Assembly (NCBI RefSeq): GCF_027533645.1
Contig: NZ_JAQAGY010000018.1
Coordinates: forward strand, 90,571 to 154,570
DNA length: 64,000 nucleotides
Source of the DNA: Paenibacillus caseinilyticus
GTDB lineage: Bacteria > Bacillota > Bacilli > Paenibacillales > NBRC-103111
Reading direction: 5' to 3'
Position 1 is the first letter of the stretch, and every line of letters starts with the position of its first letter. The notes under the pieces were generated by a model. That model made no database searches, was not told the origin of the DNA, and saw only the letters and a program-made list of their open reading frames with translations. Of this stretch, positions 15,356 to 24,559 are shown one piece after another. The position numbers were made by a program, and so were the translations under genes.

Positions 15356-16906
15356 TTGAACACTCCATACCTGAACGGAAAATTTCAGAATGAAAAATTC
15401 CAGAATCAAAAATTCCAGAACGAAAAGTACCGGCCGCAATTTCACTTTACACCTTCGGCCCACTGGATGAATGACCCGAACGGCATGGTTTATTTCGAAG
15501 GGGAGTACCATTTGTTCTATCAGCATCATCCGAATGGGACAACGTGGGGGCCGATGCATTGGGGGCATGCAGTCAGTACGGATCTTGTGCATTGGGAGCA
15601 TATGCCGATCGCGTTGAAGCCGGATCACAACGGTTTTATATTCTCGGGCAGCGCTGTAGTGGACTGGAAGGATAGCAGCGGCTTCTTCGGCGGCCGGCCG
15701 GGCCTTGTGGCGATATTCACACACGCTGATCAGTACCCGGATTCCGACCGCCCCAGACAGCAGCAGAGCCTGGCCTACAGTTCGGATCAAGGCAGAAGCT
15801 GGACGATGTACGAGAACAATCCTGTTCTAGCAAACGAGCTGCATACGGATTTCCGGGATCCCAAAGTATTCTGGCACGAGCAGAAGCAGCATTGGGTCAT
15901 GGCGCTGGCTGCCGGCGATCATATTCAGTTCTACACCTCGAATGACTTGAAGAGCTGGACCTTCGCAAGTGAATTTGGCAGAGCGGAAGGGTCACATGAG
16001 GGAGTTTGGGAATGCCCCGATCTCATCGAGCTGCCGATCGAGGGCTCGGAAGGCCAGCGCAAGTGGGTACTGATTGTCAGCATCGGAGATCATCCCGATT
16101 ATCCGGAGGGCTCCAGAACGCAATATTTCATTGGTCAGTTCGACGGAATAGCCTTTACGAATGAGAACGCTTCGGACACGGTGCTGTGGCTGGATCACGG
16201 CCGGGACAATTATGCCGGTGTTACCTGGTCGGATGTCGAGCGGCCGGATCAAGCGAAGCTGTTTATCGGCTGGATGAGCAACTGGAAATATTGCAATCTG
16301 ACGCCAACGAAGGAATGGAGAAGCGCCATGACGCTTCCGAGAGAGCTCAGGCTGCGACGTACGCCGTCCGGCATTCGAGTGGTGCAGCAGCCGGTGTCGG
16401 AGCTGCAGGGATTGAGGCAGCAGGAGCAGAGCCGGCAATGGGGAGGCGTAACCCTTCGTCCCGGGGATAATCTACTGAAGGATTTGAAGGGTGATCGATA
16501 CGAACTGATTTGCGAAATTGACGCTGGTGGTGCAGAGGAAGTAGGGTTTCATCTTCGAACCTCGGATACAGAGAAGACGGTAGTCGGATATCGTGCTGCA
16601 GAGAGAAAGCTGTTCCTCTGCCGAACCGATTCTGGCGAAAGTGAATTTCATCGTGAGTTTGCTTGCAGGCATGACGCCCTGCTTGAGCCCTTCGAAGGCC
16701 GAATTCGTCTTCACTTATTCGTCGACCATTCTTCTATTGAGATCTTCGCCAATGATGGGGAAATAGCCATGACCGACCAAATCTTCCCTGACCCTGCAAG
16801 CGTAGGTCTGGAGCTGTATGCCATTGGCGGTGAAGCGACCATTCATCGATTGGACTTCCATCCGCTTCAATCCATCCATTCGTACGCACCGATATCAAGA
16901 GTATAA
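15356..16906 (+). CDS. GH32 beta-fructosidase, cytoplasmic
   Basis: A 516-residue GH32 enzyme without signal peptide, so it should hydrolyse imported sucrose or fructo-oligosaccharides inside the cell. The catalytic triad is complete: Asp40 (nucleophile) in HWMNDPNG, Asp168 in DFRDPK, and Glu219 (acid/base) in WECPDL. The five-bladed propeller spans about residues 30-340, and the C-terminal beta-sandwich follows (SSIEIFANDG). Residues 8-25 contain an imperfect tandem repeat of KFQNE/KFQNQ. TTG start eight bases after GGAAGGATG. It directly follows the importer genes, 40 bp after the binding-protein stop. Confidence 0.95.
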   Translation: MNTPYLNGKFQNEKFQNQKFQNEKYRPQFHFTPSAHWMNDPNGMVYFEGEYHLFYQHHPNGTTWGPMHWGHAVSTDLVHWEHMPIALKPDHNGFIFSGSAVVDWKDSSGFFGGRPGLVAIFTHADQYPDSDRPRQQQSLAYSSDQGRSWTMYENNPVLANELHTDFRDPKVFWHEQKQHWVMALAAGDHIQFYTSNDLKSWTFASEFGRAEGSHEGVWECPDLIELPIEGSEGQRKWVLIVSIGDHPDYPEGSRTQYFIGQFDGIAFTNENASDTVLWLDHGRDNYAGVTWSDVERPDQAKLFIGWMSNWKYCNLTPTKEWRSAMTLPRELRLRRTPSGIRVVQQPVSELQGLRQQEQSRQWGGVTLRPGDNLLKDLKGDRYELICEIDAGGAEEVGFHLRTSDTEKTVVGYRAAERKLFLCRTDSGESEFHREFACRHDALLEPFEGRIRLHLFVDHSSIEIFANDGEIAMTDQIFPDPASVGLELYAIGGEATIHRLDFHPLQSIHSYAPISRV

Positions 16907-17017
16907 GGCGGCAGCCGTTTTGTTCTCTCCAAACTATACAGCGACAAGGTATAGGATGGGGAGAATGAAATTATTCAATATGTAAGCGCAATATTTGGAT
17001 CTAGGGAGGACAGACTC

Positions 17018-20000
17018 TTGAACAAAAAGAACATTCGTTTCAGCCTGATCCATACGATCATCCTATCGTTACTGCTATCGGCAGGATGCCCGGGATTCCC
17101 CCTGGACAGAGCCTATGCTGATGATTCCCCCTCTGCAAATGCAAATGATACGGTAACGTCCGTTGCATCCTTGGTATATGCGAATCCCACTGAGCCGGAT
17201 TTCACACCTGCGAATGCTAATCATACGGTATCAACGTCTGTTGCATCCACGGTATATGCGAACACCCTTGCGAACCCCGGCTTTGAAACCGGAGATATGA
17301 CGGGTTGGACGGTGATCGAAGGAAGTGCATTCGGACCTGACAGCGTATCGGAAGAAACCATGTACTGGGCTGAAGGGATTCCCTATGGGCAGGAAGGCAA
17401 CTACCATCTGAATGGATGGAAATATGAAGAATCGGCCACAGGAAGGGTACGTTCTTCCACGTTCACCTTGGGTGGTTCCGGATGGATTACATTCATGCTC
17501 GGCGGCGGCAGACACACGGATCGGGATTATATTGAAATCAGCAATGCGGATACGGGTGAAGTGTTGGCACGCTACGGGAATACGGAGTGGAGCGCGGAGA
17601 ATTTTCCGAACGTAGAGCTCGGGCTGCACTTAGCAAACCTGGTCAAATATAAGGCGGATTTGAGCCCCTATATCGGACAACATCTGTATATCGATATCGT
17701 AGATCACGGTACTTCGGATTGGGGAGTTCTGTTCGTGGATGCCATGAATACATACCATGAGACCAAACCAAGTGAAGGCGTGCGAGCCGATAATTTGTAC
17801 GATCCCGGCGTGAAGGAAATTCAAAATCCCGGCTTTGAAACAGGAGATCTCAGCGGCTGGACCGTTGTGGAAGGAGAAGCTTTCGGTCCGGGCAGCGTAT
17901 CGAATGAAACGACCTATTGGGATGAGAAGATCCCTTATAACCAAGAAGGCGGTTACCATCTGAACGGCTGGACCTATCCGGAGGAGAAGACGGGAAAGCT
18001 GCGTTCGACCGCGTTCAAGCTGGGCGGAACCGGCTGGATAACATTCCGACTGGGGGGAGGTAAACATACGGATTTGGCACATATCGATGTCTATGATGCC
18101 AAGACCGGCGAGCTGGTGGCGCGATACGGAAACACGGAATTCACGGATATGAACTTCCCGCATGTCGACCAGGGTCTTCGGCTGGCGAATATGGTGCAGT
18201 ATAGAGCGGATTTGCGGGCGTATGTAGGTGAGAATTTATATGTTGAGATTGTAGACGATGCCACAAATGATTGGGGAGTCGTATTCGCCGACGACTTCAA
18301 GACTTATCTCACGGATACGCCGACCGGTGGCGTGCTTGCGAAGAATCTGTATAATCCAGTCCGGTACGAGCTGCGCAATCCCGGCTTTGAATCGGGCACC
18401 CTGCTGGGCTGGACGGTGGTCGCCGGCAGCGCATTCGGACCGGGCAGCGTGTCCGGTGATTCGACCTGGTGGGACGAGAACATCCCCTATGGCCAGGAAG
18501 GCAGCTATCATCTTGACGGCTGGAGGTATGACGAGAAGAACACCGGGATCCTGCGTTCGTCTACGTTCACCTTGGGCGGAAGCGGCTGGATTACCTTTAA
18601 GCTGGGCGGCGGCAAACACACCGATCTGGTGCATGTGAACCTATACAATGCGGATACGGATGAGCTCATCGCCCGTTATGGAAATACGGAGTTCAAGGAT
18701 ATGAATTTTCCGAATATCGATCAAGGGATGCGGCTTGCGAACATGGTTCAGTACAAGGCGGACCTGTCCAAGCACCTGGGTGAGAACCTCTATCTTGAGC
18801 TGGTCGACAATGCCGAATCGGATTGGGGGATGATGTTTGCGGATGCTTTCTTTACCTACCATGAATCGGTACCGACGGATGGCGTTCTTGCAGCCAATTT
18901 ATACTCGACAACGCCTGAGACCATTGAAAACCCAGGTTTCGAAACTGGAGACTTGAGCGGTTGGACCGCGGAGGGCAACGCGTTTACAGGCTCGCTGACC
19001 GATCAGTCCAGTTATGGTGACCCTGCAGCGCCCTATGGTCAGGAGGGTACCTATCATGTGTCCGGCTACGGTAAAGCGGACCAAGCTACGGGAACGTTAA
19101 CATCCCGTCCCTTCAGGCTCGGCGGAACGGGATTCGTCTCTTTTCTTGTGGGAGGCGGAGCTAACCCGAACCACCTTTACGTGGCCCTGGTCCGGACTTC
19201 CGATCAAGCCGTGTTGATGAAAGCGACCGGGACCCAGTCGGAGCAGTATACCCGCACCCGTTGGGATGCAGCGCCTTATCTCGGCCAGGAGGTCTATATT
19301 CAAGTTGTAGACGGGGATCCGGCCGGACATATCAATGTCGATGATTTTCAGGTCAAAGGATCCGGTCTGATCGGCAGCTGGCATTTGGACGAAGGTCAGG
19401 GAGCGGCGGCCAAGGACGATGTCCGCAATAAGAATGATGCGGTTCACTATGTATTCAACAATGCCAAATACAAACCGAACAGCGAACCTTTATGGAGACA
19501 AGGCGCGGCCGGCAAAGGGCTGCTCTTCGATGGATATTCCACTTGGATAGCCAGACCTGCGAATGAAATCGCCAAGCCTACGGATGAAATCACCATCGAA
19601 TCCTGGATTGCTCCTAGGTCTTATGAGTGGGGAGATGGGGGGAAGCTGTCGGCGATCGTCAATCAATATGACAGTGATACCCGCACCGGCTACATTCTTG
19701 GCATGGGCCGTCATGGCAAGTGGTCGTTCCAGGCAGGGATTAACGGAAAATGGACGGAGGTATGGGCCGATGAAGACAAGCCGCTCCCCAAATTCGAGTG
19801 GTCTCATATCGCTGCTACCTACAGTAAAACCGACGGGAAATTGAAACTGTATTTGAATGGCGAATTGGCGGGTACCGCTGCGGCGGAGAAGAAGCTCCCC
19901 ATCTCTCCGGCAAACCAAGATTTCATGATTGGTAAGAATAACTCCGGCGTTGTGATTAACGGGGCCTTCACCGCCAATATGTTTAACGGCATGATCGATG

Positions 20001-23000
20001 AAGTGAAAGTGTTCAATCGGTCTCTGACGCAAGAGGAAATTCAAAACGACTATCATACCGTCACGTCGAATTTTGAGGGAGGCATTGCTCCTGCGCCTTC
20101 CATGGACTTCGACCGGAGCGTTTACGATGGAGACCGCTACCGGCCCCAGTATCATTTGATCGCGCCCGGCCACTGGATGAATGAGCCGCATGCTCCGCTC
20201 TACTTTGACGGCAAATACCACATCTTCTACCAGTTTAATCCGCAGGGTCCTTACTGGCACCAGATTCATTGGGGGCATGCGGTGAGCGAGGATATGGTGC
20301 ACTGGAAGGATATGCCCGTTGCTCTTGCCCCGGAGGCAGGTTCGGAAACCCCGGACGGGGTGTGGTCCGGCAGCGCGGTTGTCGACGACCATGGCAATCC
20401 TGCGTTGTTCTTTACGGCAGGGGATGACAAGGCTTCGCCCAACCAGGCGACGGGACTTGCCAGGAGCACCTTCACGAATGACGGTGATGTCAACCTGAAG
20501 AATTGGGTTTACCACGGAACACCGGTTACCACTCAAGCGCCTAACCTGCCGGCAGACGAAGGCGAAGTGTGGTTCGGCAATTTCCGGGACCCATACGTAT
20601 GGAAGGACGGGAACACGTGGTACCAACTGGTAGGGTCCGGAATCAAGAATGTAGGCGGAACGGCTTTGCTGTATACCTCGGAGGATATGGTTCACTGGAC
20701 TTACAAAGGTCCGTTCTTCGCCGGCAATGATGAGAAGTACCATAAAACCGGGCAGGTGTGGGAGCTTCCCGTATTGCTTCCGCTGGGCAAGGACAGCAGT
20801 GGAACCATGAAATATGCCTTTTTTATTAATCCGTGGTTCGACCACTATGATGCAGATAATGTGAAGTATGTTTTCCACTGGATTGGCACCTGGGATAAAG
20901 TCAACAACAAATTCGTTCCCGATCACGAGGAACCCCGCATGTTCGATTTTGGCGAACATTTTACCGGGCCGAGCGGTATGGTGGATGGTCAAGGACGTTC
21001 GATCTTGTTCAGCATCACGCAAGACCGGCGTACAGAACAGCAGCATTCGGATTCAGGCTGGGCGCATAATGGCGGGCTGCCGCTTGAGTTATCCCTGCGC
21101 AGTGACGGCACGCTGGGTGTAGAGCCAATTACCGAGCTTCAATCTCTCCGCGGCCGGAAGCTGGTAGACCTGTCACAGGCTTCCATGGGGGCCGCCAATG
21201 CCAAGCTGGCTCAAGTGCAGGGCGACATGCTGGAGGTTGTCCTGGAGGCCCGAATCGGTGCAGCGAACAAGGTTGGTATCTCGCTGCGGAAGACCGCGGA
21301 CGGCAAGGAGGAGACCCCATTGGTCTACGATGCAGAACAACAGACGCTGAGCCTCGATAGATGGAAATCTTCTCTCGATCCGGACGTACAGAAGGGGATC
21401 CAAAGCGGCAGGATGGAGCTCGATGGGGATATGCTGAAGCTGCATATCTATCTCGATCGTTCGATGCTGGAGGCCTATGCCAACGGGAAGAATAGCATCA
21501 CCTCCCGCATCTATCCGACACGCGCAGATGCGCTCGGCCTTCGACTGTGGAGCGAAGGGGGACAAGCTTCCATTGAGAGATTGCAGGTATGGGAGATGAA
21601 CTCCGCTTATGGAGATACGGTGCCAGCCAGCTGGCCGGCTCCTGGGGTTCAGAAGACGCCTGTCGGCGAACTGCCCAATGCCGATTTCGAGAAGGGCGAT
21701 TTGTCCGGATGGACGGTGGAAGGCAGCGCATTTTCCAATGGGAATGTCGTCCAGGTGAATGATTGGGGCTGGGGTGGACCCTTTAATCAGGCCTCAGTGG
21801 CAAAGGATCCCGAGCGCTATCATTTGTGGGGATTTACGCCGGAGATCGGAGATGCTGCGATAGGTTCCCTGACAACTCAAACCTTCACGTTAGGCGGGGA
21901 TGGCAGGGTCAGCTTCCTGGTTGGCGGCGGCAAGGATATTGATCAACTCTATGTTGCCCTTGTTCGTGCTTCGGACGGCGAAATTCTAATGAAAGAGACT
22001 GGAGACAACAATGAAGCCTACCGCCGTGTAACGTGGGATGCTTCGGCGTACAAGGGAGAGCCGCTTTTTATTCGGGTTGTCGACCAGGGGACAGGCGGCT
22101 GGGGGCATATCAATTTTGACAATCTGAATGTTCCGGTGGCGTTGAAGGGGAACAGCCGATCTGGCACTTCTGGGGGGATAGCCATGGATCCGAAACCGGA
22201 CGTGGTGAGCCTCCCACAGGCCGATCGTGATGGCAAAGTCTCTGTTTCGATTGATAATGGGGCCAAGCAGGCTGATCTTCCCGGGGATGCAGCCGCCATT
22301 ACCAACAAGAATATCATCGAGATTTCCAATGACCATGTGACGGTTACCATTCCAGGCAGCGTACTGGTGAAACTGCAGAGTTTCCTGCCGGCAGACGAAC
22401 TGAAGGATGCGACGATTTCCCTTAGGATGGAGCCCGTACCCTCGGCGGATCAAACCATGCTGCTGAACAAAGCGGGAGAGAAGTCGAAGGCGAAGCTGAC
22501 CGCTGCCGGGGAGATGCTGGAATTCTCGCTTGCCATTGTAGGCAAAGACGAAGTGGAAAAGACATTATCCCAGTTTGACGAAAGGATTACAATTTCATTT
22601 AAAGTCTTACATGATGTCAAGACAGAGCTCCTGGGCGTCTACTGCATCGAAGATGACGGTTCTATGGAGTATGCGGGGGGCCGGATGGAGGAGGATGGCA
22701 AGTGGGCTGCGCGAGTCAGCCACTTCAGCAAATATGCCGTTGTCAGCTTCGATAAGAGCTTCTCCGATGTGAGCGATTCGTTCTGGGCGGCGGGAGTCAT
22801 TAAGGAAATGGCTGCCAAACACATCCTAGAAGGGATCAATGAGACGCAGTTCACACCGAACCAATCGGTGACTCGCGCCGAATTCACCGCGTTGATCGTG
22901 CGGGCACTTGGCCTTAGGGCGCAAGGAGCCGTGACGTTCACAGACGTGGCGCCAACAAGCTGGTACGCCGGTGCAGTGGCGGCTGCCGGTGAAGCAGGAT

Positions 23001-23296
23001 TGGTGACCGGGCTCTCGGATACCAGGTTCGCGCCGGATGCGGCCCTTACCCGTGAGGAAATGGCCATCATGCTTGTACGTGCCTATGAGAAGCACGCTAA
23101 AGGCGCCAAGGCGGACGAGGTCCAAGCCAAAGGCTTTGCTGACGAAGGAAGCGTCAGCGCCTGGGCGCTGGATGCAGTAAGAAAAGCGCAGGCACTGGAG
23201 CTTATTAACGGACGCGGCAGCGGTCTATTCGTGCCCAAAGATCAGGTGACCCGCGCGGAGAGCGCGCAGGTGATTGCCCAATTGGTAGTGTGGTAA
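17018..23296 (+). CDS. giant SLH-anchored multimodular GH32 fructan-active enzyme
   Basis: A 2092-residue secreted, cell-wall-bound protein. Layout: signal peptide (1-35); four repeats beginning NPGFE-G-x-x-GWT at about residues 87, 270, 454 and 638, each about 184 residues except the shorter fourth; a LamG-like sandwich (784-1011); GH32 propeller and sandwich (1030-1531); another GWTV-type repeat (1551-1709); a beta-rich linker; and three SLH motifs (from 1913; TRAE, TREE, TRAE) that bind pyruvylated wall polymer. GH32 motifs are HWMNEPHAP with Glu1056 at the nucleophile position, FRDP Asp1191, and WELP Glu1249. The usual nucleophile is Asp, so activity may be altered; a fructanotransferase is possible. 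TTG start after GGGAGG. Confidence 0.92.
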   Translation: MNKKNIRFSLIHTIILSLLLSAGCPGFPLDRAYADDSPSANANDTVTSVASLVYANPTEPDFTPANANHTVSTSVASTVYANTLANPGFETGDMTGWTVIEGSAFGPDSVSEETMYWAEGIPYGQEGNYHLNGWKYEESATGRVRSSTFTLGGSGWITFMLGGGRHTDRDYIEISNADTGEVLARYGNTEWSAENFPNVELGLHLANLVKYKADLSPYIGQHLYIDIVDHGTSDWGVLFVDAMNTYHETKPSEGVRADNLYDPGVKEIQNPGFETGDLSGWTVVEGEAFGPGSVSNETTYWDEKIPYNQEGGYHLNGWTYPEEKTGKLRSTAFKLGGTGWITFRLGGGKHTDLAHIDVYDAKTGELVARYGNTEFTDMNFPHVDQGLRLANMVQYRADLRAYVGENLYVEIVDDATNDWGVVFADDFKTYLTDTPTGGVLAKNLYNPVRYELRNPGFESGTLLGWTVVAGSAFGPGSVSGDSTWWDENIPYGQEGSYHLDGWRYDEKNTGILRSSTFTLGGSGWITFKLGGGKHTDLVHVNLYNADTDELIARYGNTEFKDMNFPNIDQGMRLANMVQYKADLSKHLGENLYLELVDNAESDWGMMFADAFFTYHESVPTDGVLAANLYSTTPETIENPGFETGDLSGWTAEGNAFTGSLTDQSSYGDPAAPYGQEGTYHVSGYGKADQATGTLTSRPFRLGGTGFVSFLVGGGANPNHLYVALVRTSDQAVLMKATGTQSEQYTRTRWDAAPYLGQEVYIQVVDGDPAGHINVDDFQVKGSGLIGSWHLDEGQGAAAKDDVRNKNDAVHYVFNNAKYKPNSEPLWRQGAAGKGLLFDGYSTWIARPANEIAKPTDEITIESWIAPRSYEWGDGGKLSAIVNQYDSDTRTGYILGMGRHGKWSFQAGINGKWTEVWADEDKPLPKFEWSHIAATYSKTDGKLKLYLNGELAGTAAAEKKLPISPANQDFMIGKNNSGVVINGAFTANMFNGMIDEVKVFNRSLTQEEIQNDYHTVTSNFEGGIAPAPSMDFDRSVYDGDRYRPQYHLIAPGHWMNEPHAPLYFDGKYHIFYQFNPQGPYWHQIHWGHAVSEDMVHWKDMPVALAPEAGSETPDGVWSGSAVVDDHGNPALFFTAGDDKASPNQATGLARSTFTNDGDVNLKNWVYHGTPVTTQAPNLPADEGEVWFGNFRDPYVWKDGNTWYQLVGSGIKNVGGTALLYTSEDMVHWTYKGPFFAGNDEKYHKTGQVWELPVLLPLGKDSSGTMKYAFFINPWFDHYDADNVKYVFHWIGTWDKVNNKFVPDHEEPRMFDFGEHFTGPSGMVDGQGRSILFSITQDRRTEQQHSDSGWAHNGGLPLELSLRSDGTLGVEPITELQSLRGRKLVDLSQASMGAANAKLAQVQGDMLEVVLEARIGAANKVGISLRKTADGKEETPLVYDAEQQTLSLDRWKSSLDPDVQKGIQSGRMELDGDMLKLHIYLDRSMLEAYANGKNSITSRIYPTRADALGLRLWSEGGQASIERLQVWEMNSAYGDTVPASWPAPGVQKTPVGELPNADFEKGDLSGWTVEGSAFSNGNVVQVNDWGWGGPFNQASVAKDPERYHLWGFTPEIGDAAIGSLTTQTFTLGGDGRVSFLVGGGKDIDQLYVALVRASDGEILMKETGDNNEAYRRVTWDASAYKGEPLFIRVVDQGTGGWGHINFDNLNVPVALKGNSRSGTSGGIAMDPKPDVVSLPQADRDGKVSVSIDNGAKQADLPGDAAAITNKNIIEISNDHVTVTIPGSVLVKLQSFLPADELKDATISLRMEPVPSADQTMLLNKAGEKSKAKLTAAGEMLEFSLAIVGKDEVEKTLSQFDERITISFKVLHDVKTELLGVYCIEDDGSMEYAGGRMEEDGKWAARVSHFSKYAVVSFDKSFSDVSDSFWAAGVIKEMAAKHILEGINETQFTPNQSVTRAEFTALIVRALGLRAQGAVTFTDVAPTSWYAGAVAAAGEAGLVTGLSDTRFAPDAALTREEMAIMLVRAYEKHAKGAKADEVQAKGFADEGSVSAWALDAVRKAQALELINGRGSGLFVPKDQVTRAESAQVIAQLVVW

Positions 23297-23301
23297 TGGC
23301 G

Positions 23302-23333
23302 GGAAGGCAAGCTCTACGGGCTGCTTGCCTTCC
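23302..23333. terminator. strong hairpin after the SLH-GH32 gene
   Basis: GGAAGGCAAGC (23302-23312) and GCTTGCCTTCC (23323-23333) form a perfect 11-bp stem with a 10-base loop. No T tract follows on the + strand, so this may be a 3' mRNA-stabilising or processing hairpin rather than a full terminator. Confidence 0.5.
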
Positions 23334-23368
23334 AAGAAAGTAATGATTCGAGGCGGGGAGGAATCCTC

Positions 23369-24253
23369 TTGAGGATGGAAGTGGAAGACATCATTCGTGA
23401 AGTACCTGAGCTAAACCGCGAATGGTTGGGCGTTGAGACGCTAAGTGGAGGCTTGTGCAACGAAACTTATAAGATACAAACCAAAGGGAAGGCCTACGTG
23501 CTTCGCATCAACAGCAGGCAAAATGAATATGTAAACCTGACCCGCCGTTCAGAAATCGAAGTCATGAAGATGGCAAACCGAGAAGGATTTTCGCCTAAAG
23601 TCATCTCTAGTGCTGTACCTGAACAATACGTAGTCACGGAGTTTATCGAAGGTCGAATGGTAGCGAAGGATGATCTGAAGGACCCTGCCGTCAAGGGAAT
23701 GATCATGGATCGTCTCAAACGAATACACCGCATGGAGGATCAAGGAAGAATATGCAGCCCTTACGACTTGATTTATGGCTACCTGAAAGGCGCCGCTTTG
23801 TTTCAAGTCAAGCATCCGGAGGGATTAACCCGAATCTTGCACCGGGTAGAGACCATTGCACATAGGCGGAGTAATGACAAGGAATATAACAACAAGTTTT
23901 GTCACAATGATTCGTTTTTGTGCAATATGATCTTTACCGGCGACCAGCTGCAAATCATTGATTGGGAGTTGTCGGGAAGGGGGGATGTGTTTTTTGAGTT
24001 GACTCTCATTCCGTTCACGAACGGATTCAGTGAAGAAGAGGAGCGGGAATGGCTACGGTTATACTTCGGACATGCCGAGGAGGATGCCTTTCACATTCTG
24101 CAGGACATGAAATACGTTTCTATGGTCCGTGAGGTGGCGTGGGGCTTATTTTACAGTGGACTGGCGAAGGACTCGAAGCATCATGAATTTGATTACTACC
24201 AATTCGCCGAATCCTGCATCCAGCGAATAGAACAAGGGATTTATCAGCTGTAG
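23369..24253 (+). CDS. choline-kinase/aminoglycoside-phosphotransferase-fold kinase
   Basis: A 294-residue soluble small-molecule kinase of the APH/LicA choline-kinase fold. Residues 24-45 hold the nucleotide loop (LSGGLCNETYKI) and AYVLRIN contains the ATP-contacting strand. The Brenner motif is CHNDSFLCN with catalytic Asp181, and IDWE with metal-binding Asp198. The substrate cannot be read from sequence: choline, ethanolamine, a sugar or an amino sugar are all possible. Its place between two GH32 genes makes a sugar substrate tempting but unproven. TTG start seven bases after GGGGAGG; an ATG six bases later is the alternative. The small Sda-like gene starts five bases after its stop. Confidence 0.85.
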   Translation: MRMEVEDIIREVPELNREWLGVETLSGGLCNETYKIQTKGKAYVLRINSRQNEYVNLTRRSEIEVMKMANREGFSPKVISSAVPEQYVVTEFIEGRMVAKDDLKDPAVKGMIMDRLKRIHRMEDQGRICSPYDLIYGYLKGAALFQVKHPEGLTRILHRVETIAHRRSNDKEYNNKFCHNDSFLCNMIFTGDQLQIIDWELSGRGDVFFELTLIPFTNGFSEEEEREWLRLYFGHAEEDAFHILQDMKYVSMVREVAWGLFYSGLAKDSKHHEFDYYQFAESCIQRIEQGIYQL

Positions 24254-24258
24254 CAGTG

Positions 24259-24426
24259 ATGAATGTGATCGATGGGGCAGACCGCACGACAGGGTTGGAG
24301 CAGGCGAGTACGGATGTGCTCGCCGCCGCCTATCAAAAGGCGATTGCGCTCGGGCTTAGCAGGGAGTTCATTCTTCTGCTGGAAAAAGAACTGTTACGAA
24401 GAGCGTCCGAGCGGCGAGGCTCCTGA
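24259..24426 (+). CDS. Sda-like small protein (sporulation histidine kinase inhibitor family)
   Basis: A 55-residue frame below usual length cut-offs. Its core, LAAAYQKAIALGLSREFI followed by LLLEKELLRR, follows the Sda helical-hairpin pattern (L..aYxKAxxLxLxxxFIxLLxxEIxRR). Sda binds sporulation kinases such as KinA and blocks autophosphorylation, delaying sporulation when DNA replication is disturbed. The ATG at 24259 is five bases after the kinase stop and has only a weak ribosome site; internal GTG 24265 or TTG 24295 are alternatives. It lies on the + strand in an otherwise unassigned 300-bp gap between two fructan genes, which would link carbon state to sporulation if it is real. Confidence 0.6.
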   Translation: MNVIDGADRTTGLEQASTDVLAAAYQKAIALGLSREFILLLEKELLRRASERRGS

Positions 24427-24559
24427 GAACGATATCCAAGCAGGAGAGGGGGTGATGGATGCCGCGATTAAGTATTATCGTCATCATCAAGGAGGGAACG
24501 AACTTACGGAGATTCATGTAGGCGGTTACATTCAGCTGACAACCCAAAGGAGGAAACAC

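Noticed and set aside
24272..24559. 96-codon upstream extension of the second secreted GH32 gene
   Set aside because: It would bury the signal peptide inside the protein. AAAGGAGG and a classic signal sequence mark the start at 24560, and the region codes for the Sda-like protein in another frame.
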